A stretch of DNA of 52,693 bases from Planctomyces sp. (GTDB lineage Bacteria > Planctomycetota > Planctomycetia > Planctomycetales > Planctomycetaceae). The translations under genes were made by a program, and so were the position numbers. Numbering within the stretch: the first letter of the stretch is position 1; each line of letters begins with the position of its first letter. Below, one piece after another: positions 17,678 to 24,652 of this stretch. The stretch covers positions 1 through 52,693 of the forward strand of contig SXPC01000099.1 of the NCBI GenBank assembly GCA_005778225.1, read 5' to 3'. Below the pieces are notes generated by a model. That model had not been told where the DNA came from. It did not search any database and saw only the letters and a program-made list of their open reading frames with translations.

Positions 17678-17851
17678 GACTGGAACGCAGAGCTCACCGA
17701 GTTGAGCAGAGGACGCAGAGCAGATTTTTGATCTCTTCAAGAGTTTCGTCTTGAAAGGAATCTCGCCTCGTCTCGACTCGATCGTGTGACTAATATTCTC
17801 TGCTGCTTCTCTGCAACCTCTGCTCAACTCCGCGTCCTCTGCGTTCCAGTC
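17678..17851. repeat. 174-bp inverted-repeat element (MITE-like), copy A
   Basis: Ends in the perfect 15-base inverted repeat GACTGGAACGCAGAG (17678-17692) and CTCTGCGTTCCAGTC (17837-17851). The arms go on, with gaps, for about 47 bases each (GAGTTGAGCAGAGG on the left pairs with CCTCTGCTCAACTC on the right). The centre is AT-richer and different from copy B. There is no open reading frame and no recognisable target duplication. It fills nearly all of the gap between purM and the permease gene. Confidence 0.8.
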
Positions 17852-17861
17852 TTACTCAATC

Positions 17862-18689
17862 ATGACAACAAAAGCCGATCAGCCTGATTATTACCGTGTG
17901 TGGTTGACGTTCTTGCGGAACTCGTTTCTTCGCGAGTTTTCCTTCCGCTCGAACTTCATCATCAACATCATCACGCGGGCGTTCTGGTTTGTTTCGCAGC
18001 TGCTGTTCTACGAGATCATCTACACGAACGTGCCCATGGTCGCCGGCTGGACCCGTGCGGAGTACTTCGGCTTCATGGCGACGACGATGCTCGTCAACTC
18101 GATGGTCGAGACGTTTTTCATGCCCAACTGTGCTCAGTTGAGCGAGCACATCCGCAAGGGGACGCTCGACTTCGCGCTGGTGAAGCCGATTGATACCCAG
18201 TTCCTGATCTCGTTCGAACGCATCAACCTGCCGATGCTGTTTCAGTCGGGGATCGCGCTGGTGCTGCTCGGGTATTCCCTACAAGGGATTGAGCAGCTGC
18301 CGAGTCTGGTCAACGTCATCAGCTACATCGGCCTGATCGGCGTCGCGACGGTCTTTTTCTATAGCCTGATGATTGCGTTGGCGAGTACGAGCGTCTGGTT
18401 CGGAAGAAACACGGGTCTGTACGACTTCTGGTTTTATGTAACGATCTTCGCCCGTTACCCTTCGGATATTTACTCAGGCTCGCCGATCGCGGAGATGCTG
18501 CGGTTTGCGTTCTCGTACATCCTGCCGATCCTGGTCGTGATGACGATTCCGGCCCGACTCATTGTTTCGAAAACACTCGAGCCGAACTGGATGACAGGCT
18601 GCGTCGTGCTGACAACGGCGGTCGCCTTCTTCGTGTCCCGTCGGGTTTTCCAGTGGTCACTGTCCAATTATCGCAGTGCGAGTAGCTGA
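17862..18689 (+). CDS. ABC-2 type permease (ABC2_membrane_6/DUF990 family)
   Basis: 275 residues with about six hydrophobic segments (near 35-55, 68-85, 118-140, 150-175, 220-240 and 245-265). The FLREFSFRSNF start and HIRKGTLDFALVKPID segment are typical of the ABC-2 permease family PF06182. These permeases work as a pair with a second permease and an ATPase. Neither lies in this window on the same strand; partners would have to be upstream, beyond purM, or elsewhere. The substrate is unknown. ATG 17862 follows the inverted-repeat element by ten bases. The stop is four bases from the stop of the convergent gene. Confidence 0.85.
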   Translation: MTTKADQPDYYRVWLTFLRNSFLREFSFRSNFIINIITRAFWFVSQLLFYEIIYTNVPMVAGWTRAEYFGFMATTMLVNSMVETFFMPNCAQLSEHIRKGTLDFALVKPIDTQFLISFERINLPMLFQSGIALVLLGYSLQGIEQLPSLVNVISYIGLIGVATVFFYSLMIALASTSVWFGRNTGLYDFWFYVTIFARYPSDIYSGSPIAEMLRFAFSYILPILVVMTIPARLIVSKTLEPNWMTGCVVLTTAVAFFVSRRVFQWSLSNYRSASS

Positions 18690-18693
18690 GCGA

Positions 18694-19158
18694 CTACTTC
18701 TTTTTCTTCTTGGGTGGCGCGTCTTCATCGTCATCAAGAGCAAACTCTTCGCCGAAGTCCATGTCATCGCCTGAGAATTCGAGGGTTTCGAATTCATTGG
18801 TTGCTGAACCTGAGAAGTCATCTTCTTCGACTTCCAGTTGCTCACCACCATCATCTTCGAAGCTGTCGTCAGCGAACGATTCCTGACCTTCTTCTTCGTC
18901 TTCAACGATGGCGGATTGTTTCTTCTTTCCAGACGCTGCCCCACCCATCGAAACAGGGGAGACGAGATACAACGCACAGTAAACCGGGACCGCCAGCAGC
19001 GCGACCGCACACAGCAGTGTCACCCCGGCGATGATCTGCAGGCCCATCGGCGCTTTGTCAGCCGCTTCCAGCCACATGGAAATAATCAGAAACGCCAGAA
19101 TTCCAGCTGTGGGCCAGAACAGGAAGGCGGTCAGGGAAACTGCAGTCGTCTTGGTCAC
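18694..19158 (-). CDS. Small membrane protein with acidic tail
   Basis: 154 residues from a GTG start. Two hydrophobic segments are seen (about residues 7-29 and 38-66), and the rest is a cytoplasmic-type tail. The tail is strongly acidic (EDEEEGQESFADDSFEDDGG and onward) and ends in APPKKKKK. No domain is recognised. The composition suggests a small membrane-bound interaction or charge-based scaffold protein. It converges on the ABC permease, leaving only four bases between stops, so the two transcripts must overlap if neither has an internal terminator. Confidence 0.7.
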   Translation of the reverse strand: MTKTTAVSLTAFLFWPTAGILAFLIISMWLEAADKAPMGLQIIAGVTLLCAVALLAVPVYCALYLVSPVSMGGAASGKKKQSAIVEDEEEGQESFADDSFEDDGGEQLEVEEDDFSGSATNEFETLEFSGDDMDFGEEFALDDDEDAPPKKKKK

Positions 19159-19403
19159 AGGTCAATCCACCGTCAGCAGGAAGTGAAAGTTGGTCAGCTT
19201 GTCCACTTTACCTGTTTTTTTCGACGCATGACAACAACCAGCTTGCCCCGCGGGTGAAAAAGGAGGGTTGATCTGCCATCCCGGTGGCACGTGGGACGTT
19301 AGAACCGTCACGATCGCTACGGGGACGAAACTGCAAACTCTGGACTGGCGTGTGTTTGGAGCAAACATCAGCCGAAAAGCAAATCGGCTGGAGAAGCAAA
19401 AAA

Positions 19404-19474
19404 TAGTCCGGCCAGGATTCGAACCTGAACTAACTGAACCAAAATCAGTTGTGCTACCGTTACACTACCAGACT
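19404..19474 (-). tRNA. tRNA-Gln (anticodon TTG)
   Basis: 71 bases. Acceptor stem AGTCTGG/CCGGACT with one G-T pair, discriminator A, a 3-bp D stem, anticodon stem ACTGA/TCAGT with loop TTTTGGT (anticodon TTG, decodes CAA and CAG), a four-base variable loop and T arm TCAGG-TTCGAAT-CCTGG. The 3' CCA is not encoded. The 245 bases between it and the minus-strand gene at 19158 show no other gene. Confidence 0.95.
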
Positions 19475-19693
19475 GCAGCGAGTTCAAACGGATGACCGTC
19501 CGACGTGCCATGACAATTTAGTCAATCGTCCGATTTCTGACAAGTGCCACTCGTGGCGGGTTCGTTGAAAAATCATCGCCTGTCTAACTCTGCTGATTTG
19601 AGACGATTTCACTTCCAAACGCGAGATTGTGAAACGATTGCGTTACAATTCTCTTCAGACAATGTCGCTACACGAAAAAGAGGCTATTCAGAC

Positions 19694-20530
19694 GTGGAAC
19701 TCTCGGTATTTGCCAGTGATGTCCTGCTTTCGGACCTGCTGGAAAAAAAGCTGGCGACGCCGAAGGGGGAGTTCACGGACCAGTTCCCCGGGGAACCTGC
19801 GCGCTACAAGGAGCCGGTGCGGCCTGCAAATTTGCAGTTCGCTCCCCGTCGCACTGCCCCCGCGATGCCGAAGCTGTCGGCATTCACCGATCCGTCCAAA
19901 CGGGCCATCGCGCATCACATTATGGCCAATCACGAGCTTCAGGCACTCGAAGTGATGGCCGCGACGCTGCTCGCCTACCCGACTGCTCCTGCGGAGTTTC
20001 GCTTTGGATTGGCGCGAGTGATGCTCGACGAGCAGCGACATACGCGCATGCACGCCGAACGGGCGAAAAAGCTGGGTGTCGAGTTCGGAACGCTGCCGGT
20101 GAACTGCTTTATCTGGAAGAAATCCCAGTCTTTCACCAGTGTTCTCGATTACCTGGCCGGGTTGCCGCTGGTGTTCGAAGGGGCCAATCTCGACCATTCG
20201 ATGGAGTTCGCGGAGGCCTTTGAAGCTGCGGGCGACCTGCGGTCAGCCCATCTCATGAAGATCATTCATGAGGATGAAATCGAGCATGTGAAGTTCGGCA
20301 TCGAGTGGTTGCGACATTTCAAACCAGCCGGCCAAAGCGATTACGACTGCTTCACCGCGCATCTCCATTTCCCGTTGAAACCGACACAGGCCAAAGGGGA
20401 GCAGTTTCAACTGGAGGCGCGCCGAAAAGCAGGTCTGGATGAGGACTTCATCACGCGAGTTCAAGAGCTGGAATCTCGCAAATTTCACGGGCAAACAAAA
20501 GCTCTCAATTCCCGGGAAAAGAATTCCTAA
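19694..20530 (+). CDS. DUF455 family ferritin-like protein
   Basis: 278 residues from the GTG at 19694. The frame stays open back to 19544, but the family length (about 270) and the unlikely extra N-terminus favour 19694. It shows a ferritin-like helical bundle: NHELQALEVMAA, then LDEQRHTRMH and HEDEIEHVKFG, the pairs of E-x2-H ligands for a di-iron site. The family (COG2833) is widespread but its reaction is not established. It is cytoplasmic, with no signal peptide. It faces away from the tRNA-Gln gene, and no operon partner is seen. Confidence 0.85.
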   Translation: MELSVFASDVLLSDLLEKKLATPKGEFTDQFPGEPARYKEPVRPANLQFAPRRTAPAMPKLSAFTDPSKRAIAHHIMANHELQALEVMAATLLAYPTAPAEFRFGLARVMLDEQRHTRMHAERAKKLGVEFGTLPVNCFIWKKSQSFTSVLDYLAGLPLVFEGANLDHSMEFAEAFEAAGDLRSAHLMKIIHEDEIEHVKFGIEWLRHFKPAGQSDYDCFTAHLHFPLKPTQAKGEQFQLEARRKAGLDEDFITRVQELESRKFHGQTKALNSREKNS

Positions 20531-20600
20531 GCTATCGAGTTCACGATGGAAATGTTTCGGCCTAAACAAAGGGACAACCGTGTGTTCCGATGATTTTTTC

Positions 20601-20629
20601 TTGACTTAATCTTCACCTTCCGGTTGAAT
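20601..20629 (+). promoter_or_regulatory. Candidate sigma-70 type promoter before the ECF sigma gene
   Basis: TTGACT (20601-20606), a 17-base spacer and TTGAAT (20624-20629). The -35 box matches 5 of 6 consensus positions and the -10 box 4 of 6. It is 154 bases before the sigma-factor ATG, so a long leader would result. No ECF-type GGAAC/CGTC promoter was recognised. Confidence 0.35.
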
Positions 20630-20783
20630 GAGGGGCTCGCATTTCCCTGCATTTCAGTGAAATTTAAGGGTTTGCCAAATTATCGCGAATCCCCCAGATA
20701 TTTATTGGAAGATTCGCCGAAAGCGGACATCTTATTACTGTAATCTTGGGCCGCCTCGATTACGTCCCCTCTAAAGGGTTGGC

Positions 20784-21380
20784 ATGTCAGACTTGCCCCC
20801 ATCTCAACGTCCTCGAACATTCATGCTGGAACTCCCTGCCGGAGAGACCGAGCAATCGGCTGTCGTGCAGCAGGAGTTTCTGGAACAACTCGAAGGCGTT
20901 TCCAAGCGACTCTATTACTATCTGCTGGCCTTGACGAGCAATCCCGATGACGCGGAAGACGTGCTTCAGGATTGTTATGAGATTGCCTGGCGGAAGTTTG
21001 AAGAGTACGAACGTGGGACAAACTTTTACCATTGGATTTCACGGATTGCCTTTAACCAGGCTCGCAACTTCAACCGCAGACGTCGAAAACATCGCGGGAT
21101 GGGTTTGAGCGATCAGATGCTGGTCGATCTGGCGAAGATGCAATCCGGTTACAGTGAACTGTTCGAACTGCGCCAGCAGCAACTCAAAAAGTGCCTAGGC
21201 CAGCTGAACAGCACGGATCGTCAAATGCTCCTCAGTTCGTACCAGGGCAATGTATCTCGCGCCCAACTCGCCAAAGAGAATGGTATGGACGCAGATCTTT
21301 TTTATAAGAAGTTGTTCCGCTTGCGACGCAAACTTTTCGACTGCATTAATCGCCACCTCGGTCTGGAGGGAGTTCAATGA
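20784..21380 (+). CDS. ECF sigma factor, Rhodopirellula/Verrucomicrobium family
   Basis: 198 residues. An alternative sigma subunit that directs RNA polymerase to stress or surface-response genes. Region 2 is about residues 28-100 (RLYYYLLALTSNPDDAEDVL, then FYHWISRIAFNQARNFNRRR), and region 4 about 130-190, with a helix-turn-helix in SRAQLAKENGMDADLFYKKL. No sigma-1.1 or region 3 is present. The stop codon overlaps the start codon of the FecR gene (ATGA at 21377-21380), so the two are translationally coupled. Confidence 0.9.
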   Translation: MSDLPPSQRPRTFMLELPAGETEQSAVVQQEFLEQLEGVSKRLYYYLLALTSNPDDAEDVLQDCYEIAWRKFEEYERGTNFYHWISRIAFNQARNFNRRRRKHRGMGLSDQMLVDLAKMQSGYSELFELRQQQLKKCLGQLNSTDRQMLLSSYQGNVSRAQLAKENGMDADLFYKKLFRLRRKLFDCINRHLGLEGVQ

Positions 21381-22777
21381 CAGACTCCTCTCTGATGCTC
21401 GCCATGGACGAGCGCGTGATTACGCTGACCGAGATGGCCTGCAACGGAACCCTCGATGCGGAAGGCTATATCCAGCTGGATGAACTTCTCTCGCTGGACC
21501 GCTCTTACAAAAAGCTTTACCTGGAGTATGTTCTGCTCCATGCTGAGCTCCACAGTATGGCGAACGACTCGACGCCTGAGATCGTAAAATTTCGATCTCG
21601 CAAGAAGTTTTTCACCAAGAAACGTGTCTCGGAAATGCTCTTTGGACTCAGCGCCTGTCTGGTCCTGATGGTGGTCGTTTTCGACAGCTTCCGAAGTGGC
21701 GGAATGCCTTTTCAGACGGATTCTCTCGAGCCGGAAATGATCATCGGCACCACCGGACAGCATTCCGTGGATGCCATCTGGCAAGTCAATGACACTCCCA
21801 ACGCCACGATCATTTCTGTCGGGAAGAACGTCGTCGTCGATCAAGGTCTGGTCGAGATCAAGTATTCCAACGGCATGAACGTGGTTGCGATGGGGCCCTG
21901 CTCCTTCTCCATCCCAAGTGCAGACCGCATCGAGTTGAAGTCTGGTATCGTCCGTGCGACGATGAAACAGAAACTTGAAAAGTTTTCTGTTGTTACCAAG
22001 ATGCTCGAAGTCGTGGATCTGGGGACCCAGTTCTTCGTTCAGGCTCACCCCAACGGGGATGCGACCGCTGTTGTAACGGAAGGACGCTGTGGCGTTCGAA
22101 CCGTTTCTCAAATGCGACGCAATGAGCCACTCAAAAGCCTGTTCGTTGGCTGCGGTGTTCGAGTCGACCATGATGATGAACTGAAATTCGTCGACGGTGG
22201 AACGACACGTGCCTTTCTGGAAAGCATTGGTTCGGAAGTTCTCGAGTTCGAGATGAAGCTCCGCAGCGTCTCGCCAATGATCCGTGTCGTGAACTGCACG
22301 CCGACAAATCTCGATGAGAAGTTCCGCTCGAAGAGCAACCGGATTTACCTCATCCCGGAAAAACAGGATCTCGTTCTCAACGAGCCGCTGGTCGTCAAGA
22401 ATCATCAGACGAACCAGGACATCACCCTTCCAGCAGGTGTTGCCCTCAGCAGTTATTTGGTTCACTTTGCTCCTGCTTCGACGCCGAAGAAAGCAGGAGA
22501 CAACTTCGATGGTATCCAGATGAAAGCCTCTGGTTCCGTCGTGTTCGATCAGCCTGTCCTGGCTCTGATCGGCGATCTGCCGGGAATGATGCAGACTGAC
22601 AATCTGCTGGGCAATGCCAATACCGGTTACGCCACTGGCCCAGAGCGTTCGATGGACTATGACGACCGCGTCAACATCTCTGACATCGAATTGAATCGTG
22701 TTGATTTGATGCTCAATACGCATACCGAACGTCTTGATCAGGTCCGCATTATTTTGGGACCAAAGGCTGCCAACTAA
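21377..22777 (+). CDS. FecR-domain membrane protein, probable anti-sigma/surface sensor
   Basis: 466 residues. GGAGGGAG precedes the ATG, inside the end of the sigma gene. The N-terminal about 80 residues are cytoplasmic and could bind the sigma factor. One membrane segment follows (about residues 86-103, MLFGLSACLVLMVVVF). The FecR domain is about residues 120-245, ending in EVVDLGTQFFVQAHP and VVTEGRCGV. The C-terminal 220 residues are extracytoplasmic, with a beta-rich look and no clear domain. By family it would hold or signal to the ECF sigma factor, and the downstream trigger is unknown. It is followed by a strong terminator at 22803-22833. Confidence 0.85.
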   Translation: MTDSSLMLAMDERVITLTEMACNGTLDAEGYIQLDELLSLDRSYKKLYLEYVLLHAELHSMANDSTPEIVKFRSRKKFFTKKRVSEMLFGLSACLVLMVVVFDSFRSGGMPFQTDSLEPEMIIGTTGQHSVDAIWQVNDTPNATIISVGKNVVVDQGLVEIKYSNGMNVVAMGPCSFSIPSADRIELKSGIVRATMKQKLEKFSVVTKMLEVVDLGTQFFVQAHPNGDATAVVTEGRCGVRTVSQMRRNEPLKSLFVGCGVRVDHDDELKFVDGGTTRAFLESIGSEVLEFEMKLRSVSPMIRVVNCTPTNLDEKFRSKSNRIYLIPEKQDLVLNEPLVVKNHQTNQDITLPAGVALSSYLVHFAPASTPKKAGDNFDGIQMKASGSVVFDQPVLALIGDLPGMMQTDNLLGNANTGYATGPERSMDYDDRVNISDIELNRVDLMLNTHTERLDQVRIILGPKAAN

Positions 22778-22802
22778 GCCAGTTCGTCATTGTCAAACGC
22801 GA

Positions 22803-22833
22803 AAAGCTGGCCAGAGCAAGGCCAGCTTTTTTT
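22803..22833 (+). terminator. Terminator of the ECF sigma/FecR operon
   Basis: AAAGCTGGCC (22803-22812) and GGCCAGCTTT (22820-22829) form a 10-bp perfect stem with a seven-base loop, and the T-run goes on to 22833. It lies 26 bases past the FecR stop. Confidence 0.92.
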
Positions 22834-22940
22834 GTGCGCTGAGTTGAACACAGCGACAACGAGAACATCGGAGCAAACTTGCTCAAAGCCGCACTTGCTG
22901 ATACCGATAGCGGATCGAGTGCGAACACTTGCCTAGCGCC

Positions 22941-22991
22941 CACCCTCATCCGTCGTCGAAGCGCCGACACCTTCTCCCCTCAAGGGAGAAG
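22941..22991 (-). repeat. Dispersed hairpin repeat, copy 2 of 3 (inverted)
   Basis: In the minus direction it reads CTTCTCCCTTGAGGGGAGAA and ends GGATGAGGGTG, the same unit as 14891-14935 and 50634-50678, with a variant middle. It lies between the terminators of two convergent operons. Confidence 0.7.
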
Positions 22992-23003
22992 AGACATGGG
23001 TGT

Positions 23004-23043
23004 AACCAAAAAAGGGAGCCGATAAGGGCTCCCTTTTTTGGTT
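23004..23043 (-). terminator. 17-bp symmetrical terminator after the DUF1501 gene
   Basis: A perfect 17-bp stem, AACCAAAAAAGGGAGCC (23004-23020) with its complement at 23027-23043, around a six-base loop. T-runs of six lie on both sides, so it can stop transcription in both directions. It is 17 bases past the stop of the minus-strand DUF1501 gene. Confidence 0.92.
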
Positions 23044-23060
23044 GGCTTGCCGACTGTGGG

Positions 23061-24515
23061 TTAGCTGATCAGTTCCTTGATCGGCTGTACGTGTTCGACG
23101 CCGACGAGTTTCTGATCCAGTCCGCCGTAGAAGTAGGAGAGTTTGTTGGGGTCGAAACCAAGTTGGTGGAGCATGGTCGCGTGAAGGTTTTTGACATGGA
23201 AGGGTTGCTCCACGGCAGCGGCTCCGAGTTCGTCGGTGGCTCCGACGGACTGGCCCCCTTTGATTCCACCGCCGGCCATCCACATGGTAAAGCCGTAGGA
23301 GTTGTGATCGCGTCCAGTCCCCTCTGCGTATTCAGCGGTTGGCTGACGACCGAATTCGCCTCCCCAGACGATCAGTGTTGAGTCAAACAGACCGCGTCGC
23401 TTGAGGTCAGCGATCAGGCCAGCGATCGGCTGATCGGTGTTGTAGGCGTGCTTGGAGTGGTTGTTGAACAGGTCGCCGTGGGCATCCCAGTTGTTGTCGT
23501 TGTGGTGACCGCCCGAGTACAGCTGAATGAAGCGGACACCCCGTTCGACGAGGCGACGAGCCATGAGGCAACGTTTACCGAAGTCGTTGGTGCGAGGGTT
23601 ATCGAGACCGTAAAGTTTCGTTGTCTCTTCGGTTTCCTGAGAGAGATCGACTGCTTCGGGAGCGTGCTTCTGCATGTTGAAGGCGAGCTCGTAGCTGGCG
23701 ATTCGGGCGGCAAGGTCCGAGTTACCCGGATGACGCAATTGATGAGACTGGTTCATCTCGGCCAGTGAATCGAGCAGCGTGCGTTGCATTTGTGGCTTGA
23801 TCTCATCGGGAACATTGAGATCGAGAATCGGACTCCCTTTCGACTTCATGACGGTCGCGCCGTAGGTGGCTGGCATGTAGCCGCAGGACCAGTTCTTGGC
23901 CCCGCTGATCGGACCGCCGGTCGGGTCGAGCATGACGACATAACCAGGCAGGTTTTCGTTCTCAGTCCCCAGGCCGTAATTGATCCATGATCCCATTGAT
24001 GGGGCACCGCCGAGGATCTTGCCGCTGTTCATTTGCAGCATCGCGGAACCGTGGATCGGCGAGTCAGCGGTCATCGACTTGACGAAGGCGATGTCGTCGA
24101 CATGGTTGGCGAGGTGTGGGAAGAGTTCGGAGACCCATTGTCCCGACTGGCCGTATTGTTTGAATTTCCACTTCGGACCGACGACGCGACCTTCATTCTT
24201 CTCGCCGCCGCGGCCCTTGGTTTTGACAGGGATGGTCTTGCCATCGAGCTTGAAGAGTTCGGGCTTGTAATCGAAGGTATCGACCTGGCTGGGGCCGCCG
24301 TACATGAACAGGAAGATGACGCTCTTGGCCTTGCCCGGGAAGTGAGACGGTTTGGGAGCAAGCGGGTTGGCGTAGGGTGTGACGCCGTCAGCGGCTTTGG
24401 CCTGTGAGTTCAGAAAGCCATCTTGAGAGAGGAGACTGGTAAGGGCGACGGAGCCGAAGCCGGCGCCGGCTTGCCAGAGGAATTCGCGTCGAGTGCGGTT
24501 ACAGAAATTTCGCAT
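23061..24515 (-). CDS. DUF1501 protein with Tat signal
   Basis: 484 residues. The N-terminus carries TRREFLWQAGAGFGSVAL, a twin-arginine signal, so the folded protein is exported. The fold belongs to the sulfatase/alkaline phosphatase superfamily (FLFMYGGPSQVDTFDYKP near the start, and WGGEFGRQPTAEYAEGTGRDH), but there is no CxPxR formylglycine motif. The function of DUF1501 proteins is unknown; they are very abundant in planctomycetes. As usual, it lies directly downstream of a PSCyt1/PSD1 gene (137-base gap, same strand), so the two proteins probably act together in the periplasm. Confidence 0.93.
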   Translation of the reverse strand: MRNFCNRTRREFLWQAGAGFGSVALTSLLSQDGFLNSQAKAADGVTPYANPLAPKPSHFPGKAKSVIFLFMYGGPSQVDTFDYKPELFKLDGKTIPVKTKGRGGEKNEGRVVGPKWKFKQYGQSGQWVSELFPHLANHVDDIAFVKSMTADSPIHGSAMLQMNSGKILGGAPSMGSWINYGLGTENENLPGYVVMLDPTGGPISGAKNWSCGYMPATYGATVMKSKGSPILDLNVPDEIKPQMQRTLLDSLAEMNQSHQLRHPGNSDLAARIASYELAFNMQKHAPEAVDLSQETEETTKLYGLDNPRTNDFGKRCLMARRLVERGVRFIQLYSGGHHNDNNWDAHGDLFNNHSKHAYNTDQPIAGLIADLKRRGLFDSTLIVWGGEFGRQPTAEYAEGTGRDHNSYGFTMWMAGGGIKGGQSVGATDELGAAAVEQPFHVKNLHATMLHQLGFDPNKLSYFYGGLDQKLVGVEHVQPIKELIS

Positions 24516-24652
24516 GATGGTACCTCGGTATAATTAGCCACAGAGGTCACAGAGAGCACCGAGGTAGATGATTTCGATGGTCTTGGACGAGGTGGGTGAC
24601 TGCGTGGGACTGTTTGAAAAGATGATCTCCGAGAACTCGGAGTCAAAACCAC

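Noticed and set aside
21374..22723. Minus-strand open frame of about 449 codons opposite the FecR gene
   Set aside because: The plus strand has a clear FecR domain, overlap with the sigma gene and a terminator; the antisense frame has no domain or ribosome site.
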